A stretch of 64,000 bases of DNA from Streptomyces aculeolatus (GTDB lineage: Bacteria; Actinomycetota; Actinomycetes; Streptomycetales; Streptomycetaceae): assembly GCF_020400605.1 (NCBI RefSeq), contig NZ_JAINRD010000002.1:248001-312000 (forward strand), given 5' to 3'. The position numbers were made by a program, and so were the translations under genes. Each line of letters starts with the position of its first letter. The stretch's first letter is position 1. The notes below the pieces were generated by a model. That model ran no database searches. It was not told the origin of the DNA and saw nothing but the letters and a program-made list of their open reading frames with translations. Below, one piece after another: positions 36,803 to 46,031 of this stretch.

Positions 36803-36864
36803 GTGTCCTCCCCATCTGCTCCGTCGCCGCCGTCGGTGTCGTCACGAGAACCCCTTCGTCGCCG

Positions 36865-39800
36865 TCATCGCTGCACGTTCGCCGCGGGGACACTCCGGTA
36901 CTGCTGCGGGACCTCCCGCAGCTCCAGCGTCAGTCCGGGGTTGAAGTAGAACGTCGCCTCCGGCCCACGCACCCGGTAGCCGATGCCCGTCTGCCGGGCG
37001 AGCGCGCTGAAGTACCCCTGGCACGACGCGCAGGCGTCGCGGTTGACCTGGATCTCCGTCTGCACCACGTACCCGGTGATCGGGTTGATGGTGTACGGCG
37101 CGAACAGCGCCGCCTTCTTCTCCGCGTGGGAGGCGTCGGCGCTGCCGGACACCCCCCGGTCCCGGCCACCCTGCGGGCGCAGCCGGTAACCGGGCAGGCC
37201 CTGGGCGATGTTGTAGACCTCCAGGGCACCCCGGGTCTTCGCGGTGTGGTCGGTCCGTACGCCGTTGGCGGTCAGCGCGTCGGTCCGCTTCTCCACCTGC
37301 TCGGGCAACTGCATCGGTTCCAGGACGAAGGCGCCGAGGTCGATGGCGCGGGGCTCCGCGACCGGGAAGCGTCCCCCCGTCATCTCGTTCAGGGACTCCC
37401 GGATCTGCTCCCGGTACATGTCCTGGAGCGCGGCCCGGGCGGTCCACTCCGCCCGCAGCTTCTCGCTCTCCTGCTCGATGCCTTCGAGTTCCGCCTCCGA
37501 CACGCGCGGTTCGCGGACCGTCACCTCGCTGCCCTGGAGCACACCGAGGGACTTCATGAGGCTTGCGGTCTCCAGGGAGATGAGCTGCGTCCGGTTGCCC
37601 GTCCGCACCTCGACCAGGGGCTGCGACGTGAGCCTCTCCGCGAGTCCCTCCTCCCGCACCTCCATGGGCCCGGAGGGCGCGGGTCTGTCGGTGAGCACCT
37701 CGCCCGACCAGTCGGGGTGGCCGACGATGACGACCTCCGGGATGACGTGGACGCCGGCCGGCGCCTCTGTCGTCGACCCCGTGCGCGGCCCCTGCGGCTG
37801 CGTCTCGCTGCGCGACTGGGTGCCGGAGGGGTCGGAGAGCGCCACCGGGTTGTTCCGCGCGTACGCGTACACGTTCGTCCCGTCGGCGAAGCCCGCCGGG
37901 TCCGGGCTCGTCCACCGCCCCAGCCACGGCGCGAGGTAGCGCGCCCCGTGGTACGTGAACCCCGTCTCCTCGTCCCGCTCCTTGCCCGTGAACCGGTACC
38001 GCTTGCGGCTCACCGTCCCGGTCTCCGCGTGGAAGGAGGTCGTCCCGTACGGGTGGTACTCCTCGTAGCTCAGCACCGCCCCGTCCTGGTCGGCCTCCAG
38101 CACAGAACCGCCCAGGTGGTCGGCGAACTGGTAGCGCAGCACCGGACGCGGCACCGGTACGGGCCGGCCGCCGCGCACCGTGACGGTCTCCGCCAGCGCC
38201 ACGCGCCCCGCGCCGTCCGCGACGTGCAGCGTCCCCCGCTCCTCGACGGACCGCCCGGCCGCCGTCCTGCGGTACGTCTCGGTGTTCCCCAGGTACGTCC
38301 GCGTCTCGGTGGTGCCGCCGCGCCGCGTCGTGGCCCGCACCCGCCGGCCCTTCATGTCGTACTGGTAGAAGGTGTCGCCGCCACCGCCGAGGGTCGCGTG
38401 CGCGAGCCGGTTCTCCACGTCCCAGTCGAGCGCGGCCAGGTGCGGCATCGCCGTGACGTTGCCGTTCGCGTCATACGCGTAGACCGCGGAGAACGTGCCC
38501 TCCGGGTCACCGGGCAGGCTGCTGGCGCGGAGGCGGTCGCCGTCGGCCGCGGTGTCGTGGCGGCGGGTCCAGCTCCCGCCGCTCGCGGTGTGCGTGACGG
38601 TGCGGATGTTGCCGCAGTCGTCGTAGGCGTAGGTCTCCGTGTACGGGCGCAGCGCGGAGCTGTCGTTGGCGTGCGGGACAGGCGCGAACGGCACGTCGGC
38701 CGCGCCGGGTTGCGCCGTCTGCCCGACGTGCTCGCGGCCGGTCGCCGACACCAGCCGGTAGACCGGGTCGTGGGCGTAGGTGCGGCGCGAGCCCACGGCC
38801 GTGTTCCGGAAGAAGACGGTGTCCTGCGACGGGTCGTCGACCACCACCACGTTGCCCACGGGGTCGTACGCGTAGGCCAGCCGCTGCCAGGCCGCGCCGT
38901 CGGCCGCCGTGGTGTCCGCGGCGGCGAGCCGGAACGTGTCGCGCTCGTAGGCGTAGGCGGTACGGGCCCCGCAGCCGTACTCGATCAGCGTGCGCCGGCC
39001 GCGCTCGTCGTAGTCGACGTTCCCCACGATCGGGGTCCACGTACCGGTGCCCCGCACGTCGGCCTCCACCTTCTCCACCAGGCCGGCCACGTTGTACGCG
39101 GGCCTGGTGCGGCTGCCGTCCGGGTCGGTGGCCAGGGTGGGGCGGTCGAGGGCGTCGTACGCGGTCGTTGACCGGTGGGCGGCGCGCTCCAGCAGCGGGG
39201 CGGACAGCGCCAGCGCCGCCACCGGGTCGTCGATGCCCGCCAGCGCGGACCAGTCGGGCTCACCTTCGGGGTCGGCGGCCAGCCGGCGCACGGTGGCCAG
39301 CACGTTGCCCTTGAAGTCGACGTCCTCGGTGCGCACCGCCCCGGCCCCGTCGAACACCAGGCACAGCCGGGTGAGCAGGTTGCGGGCCCGGCCGTCGGCC
39401 AGCGACTCGCCGTAGTAGTAGCGCAGCCGCAGCCGCTCGGACTCCTCGCCCGGCGCGGTGGCGCTGGAGTGCGCGGGCCGCCGCAGCTCGTCGTACCCCC
39501 ACCACATCTCGCTGCCGCGGCCGTCCCAGCCGCGCACCGGCTTGCCGAGCACGTCGACCAGGCTCCACCGCTCGCCCGCGGCGGCCCCCGCGGTGTGCGC
39601 GGCGTGGCCCAGCATGCTGAAGTCCTGGGCGAGGGCGAGGAGTCCGCGGGCGTCGACGACTTCGCGCTCCCGGCCCTGGATGTCGCGCCGGACCTCGGTG
39701 GTGAGACGGCTGCCGCCGCCGTTGTCCTGGACGGTCAGATGCGGGTGGCCGAGCGTGTCGTAGCGGACCTCGGTGTACGTGCCCGCGTGCGCCAGCGCCT

Positions 39801-42800
39801 GCCGGGCGGCCCGCCCCTGCGGATCGGTGTCCGGCAGCCCGGCCCGCTCGGCGTACCAGCGGCTGTCCCGTACCGTGTCGTTGCGGTCCCAGTCCTGCCG
39901 CTCCCACGGCGTGAACACCACCTCCGACCGGGTGCCGTCGGGGAAGTCGGTGCGGACCAGGCGGCCGAGCGGGTCGTAGCGCAGTACCGGGGTCACGCCC
40001 CGCCGGACGAGTTCGTCCTCGGTGTCGAAGCCGCTGTCGGGCGCGAAGTACGGCTCGTACTGCCGGATCGGGTTGCCCTTGTTGTCGTACACCGTGCGGC
40101 CGGTGCCCACCCAGCGCTCGGCACCTCCGCCCGGCGCGGGCTCCGCGCGGGCCTTCGTCAGCATGTCGCGCCCGCTGCCGTCCAGGTAGGTCCACGTGTC
40201 CTGCCGGGGCGAGTCCGGGTCGCGGTGCCGCTCGCGGGTGGAGACGTGGAACCGGACGGGAGTCGCGGCGAGGTCGTACGCGACCGTGGAGGTCGGGTCG
40301 TCGCCGGCCGCCGCCTCCGGCGTGGAGGTGTCGAGCACGTCGCCGTCCGAACCGCCCTCCTTGCCGAGCACCGCGGTGGCGACGACCAGGCCGAGCGCGT
40401 CGTACCGCACGCCGGTGCGGTTGCCGTTGGGGTCGGTGAGCAGCCAGGGCCGCATGACGCGGTAGTGCGGGGTGGCCTCGGCCCTGTTGCGCAGCGGGTC
40501 GTACACCCGCACGGGCAGCAGGTGGTTCTCGTCGTACTCGGTCTCCCACTCGGCGCCGAACGGGTCGACGTACAGCGTCGGCAGGTAGAACTCGCCGGGG
40601 TCGGGCACCTGCCGCCCCGACGGCGCCCACCACCCGGCGCCCTCGGCCCGCCGCACGTAGCCGGCCTCGCGCAGGTCCGCATCGCCGACGCGGTCGCCGT
40701 ACAGGGCGGCGGTCTGGCCGGGGGCGAACGCCAGCCGGTAGGTGCGCCACGGCAGCGCGCGCAGCCCGGGGGAGCCGAGGGGGAGTTCGGCGCCGAGGTC
40801 GTCGGAGGCGTAGGTGGTGAGGGTGCGCGAGACCAGCCGGCGCTGCGGCTCACCGCCGGACAGCTCCTCGTGGTACGGAACCTCGTGGCGCGCCGCCTCC
40901 GCGAGGCCTGCGAGGAGGTGGCCGGCCGCGAACGGCTCGCCCGGGGTGCGCGGCGCGACCCCGCCGATCTCGTAGTCGCGGCTCTCCACGGGCACGCCGA
41001 TCCGCCAGCGGTCCGCCGCGGCCGTGTCGTTGGCCACGGCCCGCTCGGCCACGGTGAGCCGCAGCCGGCCCTGCCCGGGGTCGGCGGGGGACTTGCGGGG
41101 GTAGGCGATCCGCGCCGACTTCAGGACGTTGCCCCAGGTGTCGACCTCCAGGGTGACCTCGTGGACGGTGCGCGGATCGTCCGCCTGCCGCTCGGTGTAC
41201 ACCGTCAGCGCCTCGCCGGGGTGGACGAACACCACCGCGTGCCCGCCCGCGCCCGCGGGCTGCACCAGCCGCACCCGGGGGCTCGACTCGACCACGGAGT
41301 ACGGGCGCCGCTGCTTCGCCGTGCCGTCCTCGGCGTACGTCTCCGCCCGCAGCACCTGCCCGCGCAGCGCCCGGGCCGCCTCGCGCTCCTCGGCGGGGGT
41401 GAGGCCGGGCGGCAGCGGGGTGCCGGGCAGCAGCGGGCCGCCGTACTCGTCCGCGTACGGGGTGCCGAGCCGGTTCCGGTCCGGGTACCAGCCGGTGTGC
41501 TGCCAGCGCCGGACCACCGCCGGCGGCTGGTGCAGCTCGCCGGCGGCGGTGGTGAGCGCGTCGCGCTGCTCGACGTACCCGAAGCCGCGGAACTCCCGCT
41601 CCGCGCCGTCGAAGTAGCCGTGCCGGTAGCGGTACGCCGCGGCCAGTTCGGTGCCGGCGACGGCGTCGTACGTGACGGTCTCGGCGACCACCTGGACGGG
41701 GAACGGCAGCCGGGTCAGCCAGGGTTCGCCGCGCGCCTCGTCGGCCAGGTGGAAGTCGGTGGAGGAGGCGTACCGGACGGTGGTGACCCGGCCCGTCCCG
41801 TTCTCCGTGCGGTTCAGCAGGTGAGGCTTGCCGCCGGCCATCAGGTCCACGTAGCGCACCTGCGGCTCGCCGTCCGGCCGGGGTTCGGCGACGACGAGGC
41901 AGGCCGTGCCCTGCCCGAGCACGTCCGCCACCGAGGCCAGCGCGAGGGCGCCGGTGTGCCGCACCCCGTCGACGTGCTCGGGCGGGGCGAAGGAGTTGCC
42001 CGCCTGGTTGAACCACAGCCGCACGCCGTCCGGGCCGAGGTAGAGGACGTCGGCGGGCGCGCTGCCGTCGACGTCGGCGAGCCGGATCCGCCGCTGGTCG
42101 AAGCGGTCCGGATGGTCGAAGACGGGCGCGTTGTCCATGGCGACCCTGGGCCCGAAGCGGCCGTGGCCGAGGCTCGGCCAGTACGCGATCTCGCCGTTGC
42201 CGATCCGCACCAGGTCGGTGAGGCCGTCGCCGGTCATGTCCGCGAGGTACACGCTCTGCTCGGCGTCGGCGAACAGCAGCCGCGGCCCGTGCTCTTCGGT
42301 GCGCCCCGCGGCGACGGTCTCACCGTCGCGGAACCCGTCGGCGCCGGCGGACGGATACCAGGTGAGGCCGTCGTCGGCGGTGACGAGCACGTCGGCGAGG
42401 CCGTCACCGGTGAGGTCTGCGAACCGCAGGTTCGCGTCGTCCCAGTCCAGCGACGGCAGGTGGCGGAAGGTCGCGAAGCCGGCCCAGCCGCGGTCGGGGG
42501 TGCGCTCGTGGTACCCGGGATCACCGGAGCCGCCGCTGCCGGAGCCGCCGCCCCCGCGGCTCCCACGGCTCCCGCCGCCGAGGCGGACGACCGCGGGCCG
42601 CCCGTCGCCGTCGAGGTCGAGCAGCTGCCGCCCGGCCGCCCCGCCCGGCAGCGGATCGACGGGCCGGGGCGGACCGAGGCGCCCGCCGCCGAGGTTGCGC
42701 CGGTAGTACCAGGCGCCGCCCTGCTCGGCGAGGACGCCGGCGATCCCCTCGCCGTCGAGGTCCGTCCACCGGTACGGGCCGTCGAGCCGTACGCCGCCGT

Positions 42801-43947
42801 CGTCGGACGTCAGCGAGCCCACCGCGCCGGACACCGTCCGCTCGGTGTACCCGAAGGAGACCCGGGGAAGATCGGCGGACCGGTACCCTCCCCGCCCGTC
42901 CGGCACGTAGCCGCGGTGGGTGAGGGAGACCAGTTTGGTGACGGCCGGGTCCTCGTCGTACCCGAGCAGCAGGGCGCTCACCAGCTGCGGCCGCGGCCCG
43001 AGTGCGGGGATCCGGTGGAACGTCAGCACGCGGCGGCAGAGCCGGTGGGTGCGGACCTCGAAGCCGGGCCGGCGGGTGGAGAACGGATCGGCGCGCACGG
43101 GCCACGGGCGGACCTCGTCGGGCGCGGGCGCGTCCTCGCGGTGCTCCCCGTAGTCGAGCACCACCTCGAAGCAGAAGCCGGCGGCGGCGCCGGGCTCGGT
43201 GTTCCCGTACCGGATGCGCTTGAGGTACCGGTTGGCGACACGGGTGCGGTTGCGCTCCTCGGGCGCGGCGGTGTCGACGCCGGCGCGGTCCTCGGCCTTG
43301 TACTCGTACACGGTGACGTTGCCGCGGTCGTCCTCGGTCCGCTGGAGCAGCCACCGGTACACGCGGCGGTCCGGGTCGGCGGGGTCGGCGATCCGGGCCT
43401 GCGGGTCGCGCCCGTAGACGCTGGTGGCGTTGTCCCGCGACGTCACGCGCCAGTGCAGGTCGCCGCTGCCGCGGTGCCGCCACTGCTCGATCCGCAGGAA
43501 CGCGCCCTCGGTGCGCGGCCGGTACGCGGTGACGTCGTACGCGCCGTCGGTGCGGGGCGCGGGCACGGCGGCCGGGACCAGGTCCTCCGCACCGGACAAC
43601 TGGAAGACGTCGCCGTCGAGATACCGCGGGACCCCCTTGTCGGTGCGGCGGGAGATGGCCGGCACGTCGAGCGACCAGCCCAGCCCGAAGGGCGAGTTGC
43701 CCGCCCCGGAGTCGTAGCCGAGGGCGAGCGCGGGCTCGGCGCCGCGGGCCGGCGAGACGGCGAGCGGCACGGAGAGGGAGGGGGTCCCGGACACCGGGTC
43801 GGTCGTGAACTTCTCTCCCATGCCCCGCAGCGCCCCGCCGGCCTTGGGCAGCGACAACGCCGGCAACTCCCGTGTGCCCCCGGCCTCCTGGCCGCCCGCC
43901 TCCCCGTCCCCGGACACCGCCGCGCCACTGGTCCGCCCCTCACCCAT
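36865..43947 (-). CDS. Fused Tc toxin subunits B and C with deaminase-like C-terminal payload
   Basis: This 2,360-residue protein combines TcB and TcC. Order: SpvB-like domain (about 40-330), FG-GAP/VCBS-type repeats such as ADLTGDGLADVLV (about 380-680), TcdB middle N-terminal and C-terminal domains (about 700-950), RHS/YD repeats (about 1200-1980), and an RHS-associated core with RYRFTGKERDEETGFTYHG and NPVALSDPSG (D2039). The shell should enclose and autoproteolytically release everything after about residue 2042. The released ~318 residues carry H2274-A-E2276 and C2306-A-S-C2309, the zinc and catalytic layout of the deaminase superfamily. Start ATG has GGGGAGGGA upstream. It is the first gene of the Tc operon; no immunity gene is visible. 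Confidence 0.87.
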   Translation of the reverse strand: MGEGRTSGAAVSGDGEAGGQEAGGTRELPALSLPKAGGALRGMGEKFTTDPVSGTPSLSVPLAVSPARGAEPALALGYDSGAGNSPFGLGWSLDVPAISRRTDKGVPRYLDGDVFQLSGAEDLVPAAVPAPRTDGAYDVTAYRPRTEGAFLRIEQWRHRGSGDLHWRVTSRDNATSVYGRDPQARIADPADPDRRVYRWLLQRTEDDRGNVTVYEYKAEDRAGVDTAAPEERNRTRVANRYLKRIRYGNTEPGAAAGFCFEVVLDYGEHREDAPAPDEVRPWPVRADPFSTRRPGFEVRTHRLCRRVLTFHRIPALGPRPQLVSALLLGYDEDPAVTKLVSLTHRGYVPDGRGGYRSADLPRVSFGYTERTVSGAVGSLTSDDGGVRLDGPYRWTDLDGEGIAGVLAEQGGAWYYRRNLGGGRLGPPRPVDPLPGGAAGRQLLDLDGDGRPAVVRLGGGSRGSRGGGGSGSGGSGDPGYHERTPDRGWAGFATFRHLPSLDWDDANLRFADLTGDGLADVLVTADDGLTWYPSAGADGFRDGETVAAGRTEEHGPRLLFADAEQSVYLADMTGDGLTDLVRIGNGEIAYWPSLGHGRFGPRVAMDNAPVFDHPDRFDQRRIRLADVDGSAPADVLYLGPDGVRLWFNQAGNSFAPPEHVDGVRHTGALALASVADVLGQGTACLVVAEPRPDGEPQVRYVDLMAGGKPHLLNRTENGTGRVTTVRYASSTDFHLADEARGEPWLTRLPFPVQVVAETVTYDAVAGTELAAAYRYRHGYFDGAEREFRGFGYVEQRDALTTAAGELHQPPAVVRRWQHTGWYPDRNRLGTPYADEYGGPLLPGTPLPPGLTPAEEREAARALRGQVLRAETYAEDGTAKQRRPYSVVESSPRVRLVQPAGAGGHAVVFVHPGEALTVYTERQADDPRTVHEVTLEVDTWGNVLKSARIAYPRKSPADPGQGRLRLTVAERAVANDTAAADRWRIGVPVESRDYEIGGVAPRTPGEPFAAGHLLAGLAEAARHEVPYHEELSGGEPQRRLVSRTLTTYASDDLGAELPLGSPGLRALPWRTYRLAFAPGQTAALYGDRVGDADLREAGYVRRAEGAGWWAPSGRQVPDPGEFYLPTLYVDPFGAEWETEYDENHLLPVRVYDPLRNRAEATPHYRVMRPWLLTDPNGNRTGVRYDALGLVVATAVLGKEGGSDGDVLDTSTPEAAAGDDPTSTVAYDLAATPVRFHVSTRERHRDPDSPRQDTWTYLDGSGRDMLTKARAEPAPGGGAERWVGTGRTVYDNKGNPIRQYEPYFAPDSGFDTEDELVRRGVTPVLRYDPLGRLVRTDFPDGTRSEVVFTPWERQDWDRNDTVRDSRWYAERAGLPDTDPQGRAARQALAHAGTYTEVRYDTLGHPHLTVQDNGGGSRLTTEVRRDIQGREREVVDARGLLALAQDFSMLGHAAHTAGAAAGERWSLVDVLGKPVRGWDGRGSEMWWGYDELRRPAHSSATAPGEESERLRLRYYYGESLADGRARNLLTRLCLVFDGAGAVRTEDVDFKGNVLATVRRLAADPEGEPDWSALAGIDDPVAALALSAPLLERAAHRSTTAYDALDRPTLATDPDGSRTRPAYNVAGLVEKVEADVRGTGTWTPIVGNVDYDERGRRTLIEYGCGARTAYAYERDTFRLAAADTTAADGAAWQRLAYAYDPVGNVVVVDDPSQDTVFFRNTAVGSRRTYAHDPVYRLVSATGREHVGQTAQPGAADVPFAPVPHANDSSALRPYTETYAYDDCGNIRTVTHTASGGSWTRRHDTAADGDRLRASSLPGDPEGTFSAVYAYDANGNVTAMPHLAALDWDVENRLAHATLGGGGDTFYQYDMKGRRVRATTRRGGTTETRTYLGNTETYRRTAAGRSVEERGTLHVADGAGRVALAETVTVRGGRPVPVPRPVLRYQFADHLGGSVLEADQDGAVLSYEEYHPYGTTSFHAETGTVSRKRYRFTGKERDEETGFTYHGARYLAPWLGRWTSPDPAGFADGTNVYAYARNNPVALSDPSGTQSRSETQPQGPRTGSTTEAPAGVHVIPEVVIVGHPDWSGEVLTDRPAPSGPMEVREEGLAERLTSQPLVEVRTGNRTQLISLETASLMKSLGVLQGSEVTVREPRVSEAELEGIEQESEKLRAEWTARAALQDMYREQIRESLNEMTGGRFPVAEPRAIDLGAFVLEPMQLPEQVEKRTDALTANGVRTDHTAKTRGALEVYNIAQGLPGYRLRPQGGRDRGVSGSADASHAEKKAALFAPYTINPITGYVVQTEIQVNRDACASCQGYFSALARQTGIGYRVRGPEATFYFNPGLTLELREVPQQYRSVPAANVQR

Positions 43948-44229
43948 ACGTCCCTCCCCGGGCCGCCGAGCCGAGTAATCGCGCTCAGAGTAGGGAGGGG
44001 AATCGGGACAGAGTGCGTGTCAAGAGCGCATAGGCACCTGAAAGACTGAGCGCGCGAGACCACGCACACGCCCGGCGCACACGGCCCGGGCCACACGCGT
44101 CGGGCGCGGCGGTGGAACAGGCCGGCCCCACATGGACGGTCACCGCTCACACCGCCGCCGCGCGAGCGCCACCGCGGGGACGGGGAAAACCAGGGGACTG
44201 CGGGTGGGGGGTGTGGGTAGGGTCGGGCG
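43948..44229. other. Divergent intergenic region between the Tc operon and the GNAT gene
   Basis: This 282-bp gap should carry the promoter of the 19-kb Tc operon. On the minus strand a TTGACA (44022-44017) lies 70 bp upstream of the toxin start, but I found no good -10 box at 16-19 bp from it. No repeats or small genes stand out. Confidence 0.35.
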
Positions 44230-44760
44230 GTGCCTGAGCTGGAGCGGCTGCGTGCCGGTCATGCCCCCGCGGTGCTGGCCTTCGAGCTGGCGAACCGCGC
44301 CTACTTCGCCGCCGCGGTCCCGGACCGCGGCGACGCCTTCTTCGACGCCTTCCCCGACCGGTTCGACGCCCTGATGGCCGAGCAGGAGGCGGGTGTCTGC
44401 GCGTTCCACGTACTCGTCGACCCCGACGGCCCCGTGCTCGGCAGGTTCAACCTCATGGACATCGAGGACGGGGCCGCGGAACTCGGCTACCGGGTCGCGG
44501 AGCACGCCGCGGGCCGCGGCGTGGCGACCGCGGCGGTCCGCGAGCTGTGCCGGCTGGCCGCCGACCGGTACGGGCTGCGCGTGCTGCGGGCGGCCACCGT
44601 GCACGGGAACGTCGCGTCGCAGAGGGTGCTGGCCAAGGCCGGGTTCGTGGCCGCCGGCCCGGCAGACCCCGTGCACCTCGGCGGCAAGCCGGGCACGTGG
44701 TACCAGCGCGACCTGCCCGCCGGCGTCCAGGCCGGCCCCGGGGCCCCCGGCGGCCGGTAG
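44230..44760 (+). CDS. GNAT-family N-acetyltransferase (RimJ/RimL-like)
   Basis: This 176-residue protein has the GNAT fold, with the acetyl-CoA pyrophosphate loop region EHAAGRGVATAAVREL and the later strand-helix NVASQRVLAKAGF. The ordering FNLMDIEDGAAELGYRV before the loop is typical of RimJ/RimL-type enzymes that acetylate protein N-termini or small amines. The GTG start at 44230 is preceded by a GGTAGGGTCGGG-type G-rich stretch. It is divergent from the Tc toxin operon. It could be self-protection or unrelated housekeeping; nothing in the sequence decides. Confidence 0.82.
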   Translation: MPELERLRAGHAPAVLAFELANRAYFAAAVPDRGDAFFDAFPDRFDALMAEQEAGVCAFHVLVDPDGPVLGRFNLMDIEDGAAELGYRVAEHAAGRGVATAAVRELCRLAADRYGLRVLRAATVHGNVASQRVLAKAGFVAAGPADPVHLGGKPGTWYQRDLPAGVQAGPGAPGGR

Positions 44761-44924
44761 GCCCTCCCGGTCTGCGGGGCGTCGCCGGCGGCGGCTGTGT
44801 AGCCTGGTCCGGACCGAGGCCGAGGCGGCGGGTGGGGACGTGGGCGCCGGCCGACCAGACGGTGCCGGCCGCTTGCGCGGAGCCCGTAGGGGCCCGGGCC
44901 GGGAGCAGCGGGGAGATCGAGTTC

Positions 44925-45116
44925 GTGGCGACATGCAGGAAGTGCGGTGCGCGGAAGCGCCGCTGGCCCCGGTCCTGCCCGGCGTGCCGCGCCGGGTCCG
45001 GCAGGGCGGACGTGGCCGCCGAGGGCGCGGACGTGGCCGTGGCGGCGGGGGCGTTCGGCTGGATCGTCCGGGGGGTCACGGGACTCGTACGGCTCGTGAC
45101 GCGCGCCCTCAACTGA
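44925..45116 (+). CDS. Small zinc-ribbon protein with a hydrophobic C-terminus
   Basis: This 63-residue protein starts VATCRKCGARKRRWPRSCPAC, a compact CxxC...CxxC zinc ribbon with a basic loop, and ends with a hydrophobic helix (AVAAGAFGWIVRGVTGLVRLV) that could insert in the membrane. GGGAG lies nine bases before the GTG. Nothing identifies a partner. Small ribbon-plus-helix proteins are common in Streptomyces and are uncharacterised as far as I know. Confidence 0.6.
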   Translation: MATCRKCGARKRRWPRSCPACRAGSGRADVAAEGADVAVAAGAFGWIVRGVTGLVRLVTRALN

Positions 45117-45130
45117 CCGCCGCGGCCGCA

Positions 45131-45162
45131 CGGGGCACCCCGGCTGTGGGCGGGATGCCCCG
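45131..45162. terminator. Hairpin between convergent genes
   Basis: CGGGGCA (45131-45137) pairs with TGCCCCG (45156-45162) in the 87-bp gap between the zinc-ribbon gene and the HNH nuclease gene, whose 3' ends face each other. It could end transcription from both sides. Confidence 0.4.
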
Positions 45163-45203
45163 GCGATCCGTTCCCGGAAGGGCCGGTTCCAGTACGAGCG
45201 GCT

Positions 45204-45866
45204 CTAGTACGAGCAGCGGCTGAGCATGCTCTGCACCGCGGACTTCTCCGCGGAGTCGATCTTCAGGTTCCAGCGGTACTTGGTGTGGATCCAGAACTTG
45301 GCGTATCCGCACCAGGAGGCGGTGCGCGGGGGCTTCCAGTCGGCCGGGTCGCGGTCGCCCTTGGAGCTGTTGACCTCGGTGGTCACCGCGATGAGCTGCG
45401 GGCCGGTGATGTCGTTGGCGAACTGCTGGCGGCGCGTCGTGGTCCAGCTGCTGGCGCCGGAGCGCCATGCCTCGGCCAGCGCGACGACGTGGTCGATGGA
45501 GATCTGTGCGGGCGAGCTGCGGGTGACGCCGTCGAAGTAGCTGTACCAGGAGCCGCCCGTGGGGTAGCAGTCGGCGCCGGTGGTCACGTTGGTGCCGTCG
45601 CGCTTGAGGACCGTCTCGCGGGTGTTGCAGGTGCCGGAGACCGTGGTCCAGTGGGGGAACAGGTCGCGGGAGTAGCCGCTCATCGAGCCTTCCGCGGCCA
45701 CGGTCAGGCTGTTGAGCTCGGATTGCACCTGCGCCTTGGGCGGCACGTCCGGCGGGAACGCGGCCGCCGGCGGCGCCGCGCCGAGCGCGACGCCGAGGAC
45801 GAGCGCCAGGAGGGCGAGCGCGGCCGTCCAGCCGCGCGGGGATATCGCCGGGGAACTGAGCAACAT
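45204..45866 (-). CDS. Secreted HNH-family endonuclease (DUF1524-like)
   Basis: This 220-residue protein has an N-terminal signal peptide (hydrophobic core ALALLALVLGVALGAAPPAAA) and a mature domain containing ISIDHVVALAEAWRSGA, the DHVVALAEAW motif of streptomycete secreted HNH nucleases. It continues with TGPQLIAVTTEVNSSKGDRDPADW and a C-terminal CGYAKFW...SRCSY with Cys residues that may form disulphides. It should act as an extracellular nuclease for nutrient scavenging or competition. The ATG at 45866 starts the signal peptide and has GGAGG close upstream (short 2-base spacing); the frame is open further upstream to 45968, but without a signal-like sequence. Confidence 0.83.
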   Translation of the reverse strand: MLLSSPAISPRGWTAALALLALVLGVALGAAPPAAAFPPDVPPKAQVQSELNSLTVAAEGSMSGYSRDLFPHWTTVSGTCNTRETVLKRDGTNVTTGADCYPTGGSWYSYFDGVTRSSPAQISIDHVVALAEAWRSGASSWTTTRRQQFANDITGPQLIAVTTEVNSSKGDRDPADWKPPRTASWCGYAKFWIHTKYRWNLKIDSAEKSAVQSMLSRCSY

Positions 45867-45989
45867 GGCCTCCAGTGGGGTGAGGAGGAGAATCCGCGAC
45901 CGGTCGGGAACGCCGGCCACGCGGTACGCGCCCGCCGCACGGCGCCGGAACTGCCCTACGGTTGACACGGGTTCGAACCGGGGCGGTGC

Positions 45990-46031
45990 TGTCTACGCGA
46001 ATAGACATGCCCATGACATGTCGTTGTCATG
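45990..46031. promoter_or_regulatory. Two adjacent inverted repeats in the divergent nuclease/Pro-rich-protein gap
   Basis: TGTCTA (45990-45995) with TAGACA (46002-46007), and CATGACA (46012-46018) with TGTCATG (46025-46031), are two perfect inverted repeats, each with a 6-bp spacer. They lie in a 313-bp gap (45867-46179) between divergent genes that otherwise holds no ORF I can support. The palindrome GGTTCGAACC at 45970-45979 is next to them. They are candidate binding sites for one or two regulators. Confidence 0.45.

Noticed and set aside
36803..36864. Gap between BC and TcA, considered for an immunity gene to the deaminase-like payload
   Set aside because: Only 62 bp and no ORF; Tc payloads are sealed in the BC shell, so immunity may not be needed.
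39175..44049. A 1,600-codon plus-strand frame opposite the BC toxin gene, considered as a possible immunity or antisense product
   Set aside because: Composition and lack of motifs mark it as a shadow; no ribosome-binding site or promoter supports it.
45962..45985. A tRNA T-arm-like GGTTCGAACC, considered as a tRNA or attachment-site remnant
   Set aside because: No acceptor, D or anticodon stem can be folded around it on either strand, and there is no integrase nearby; it is better read as a simple palindrome.
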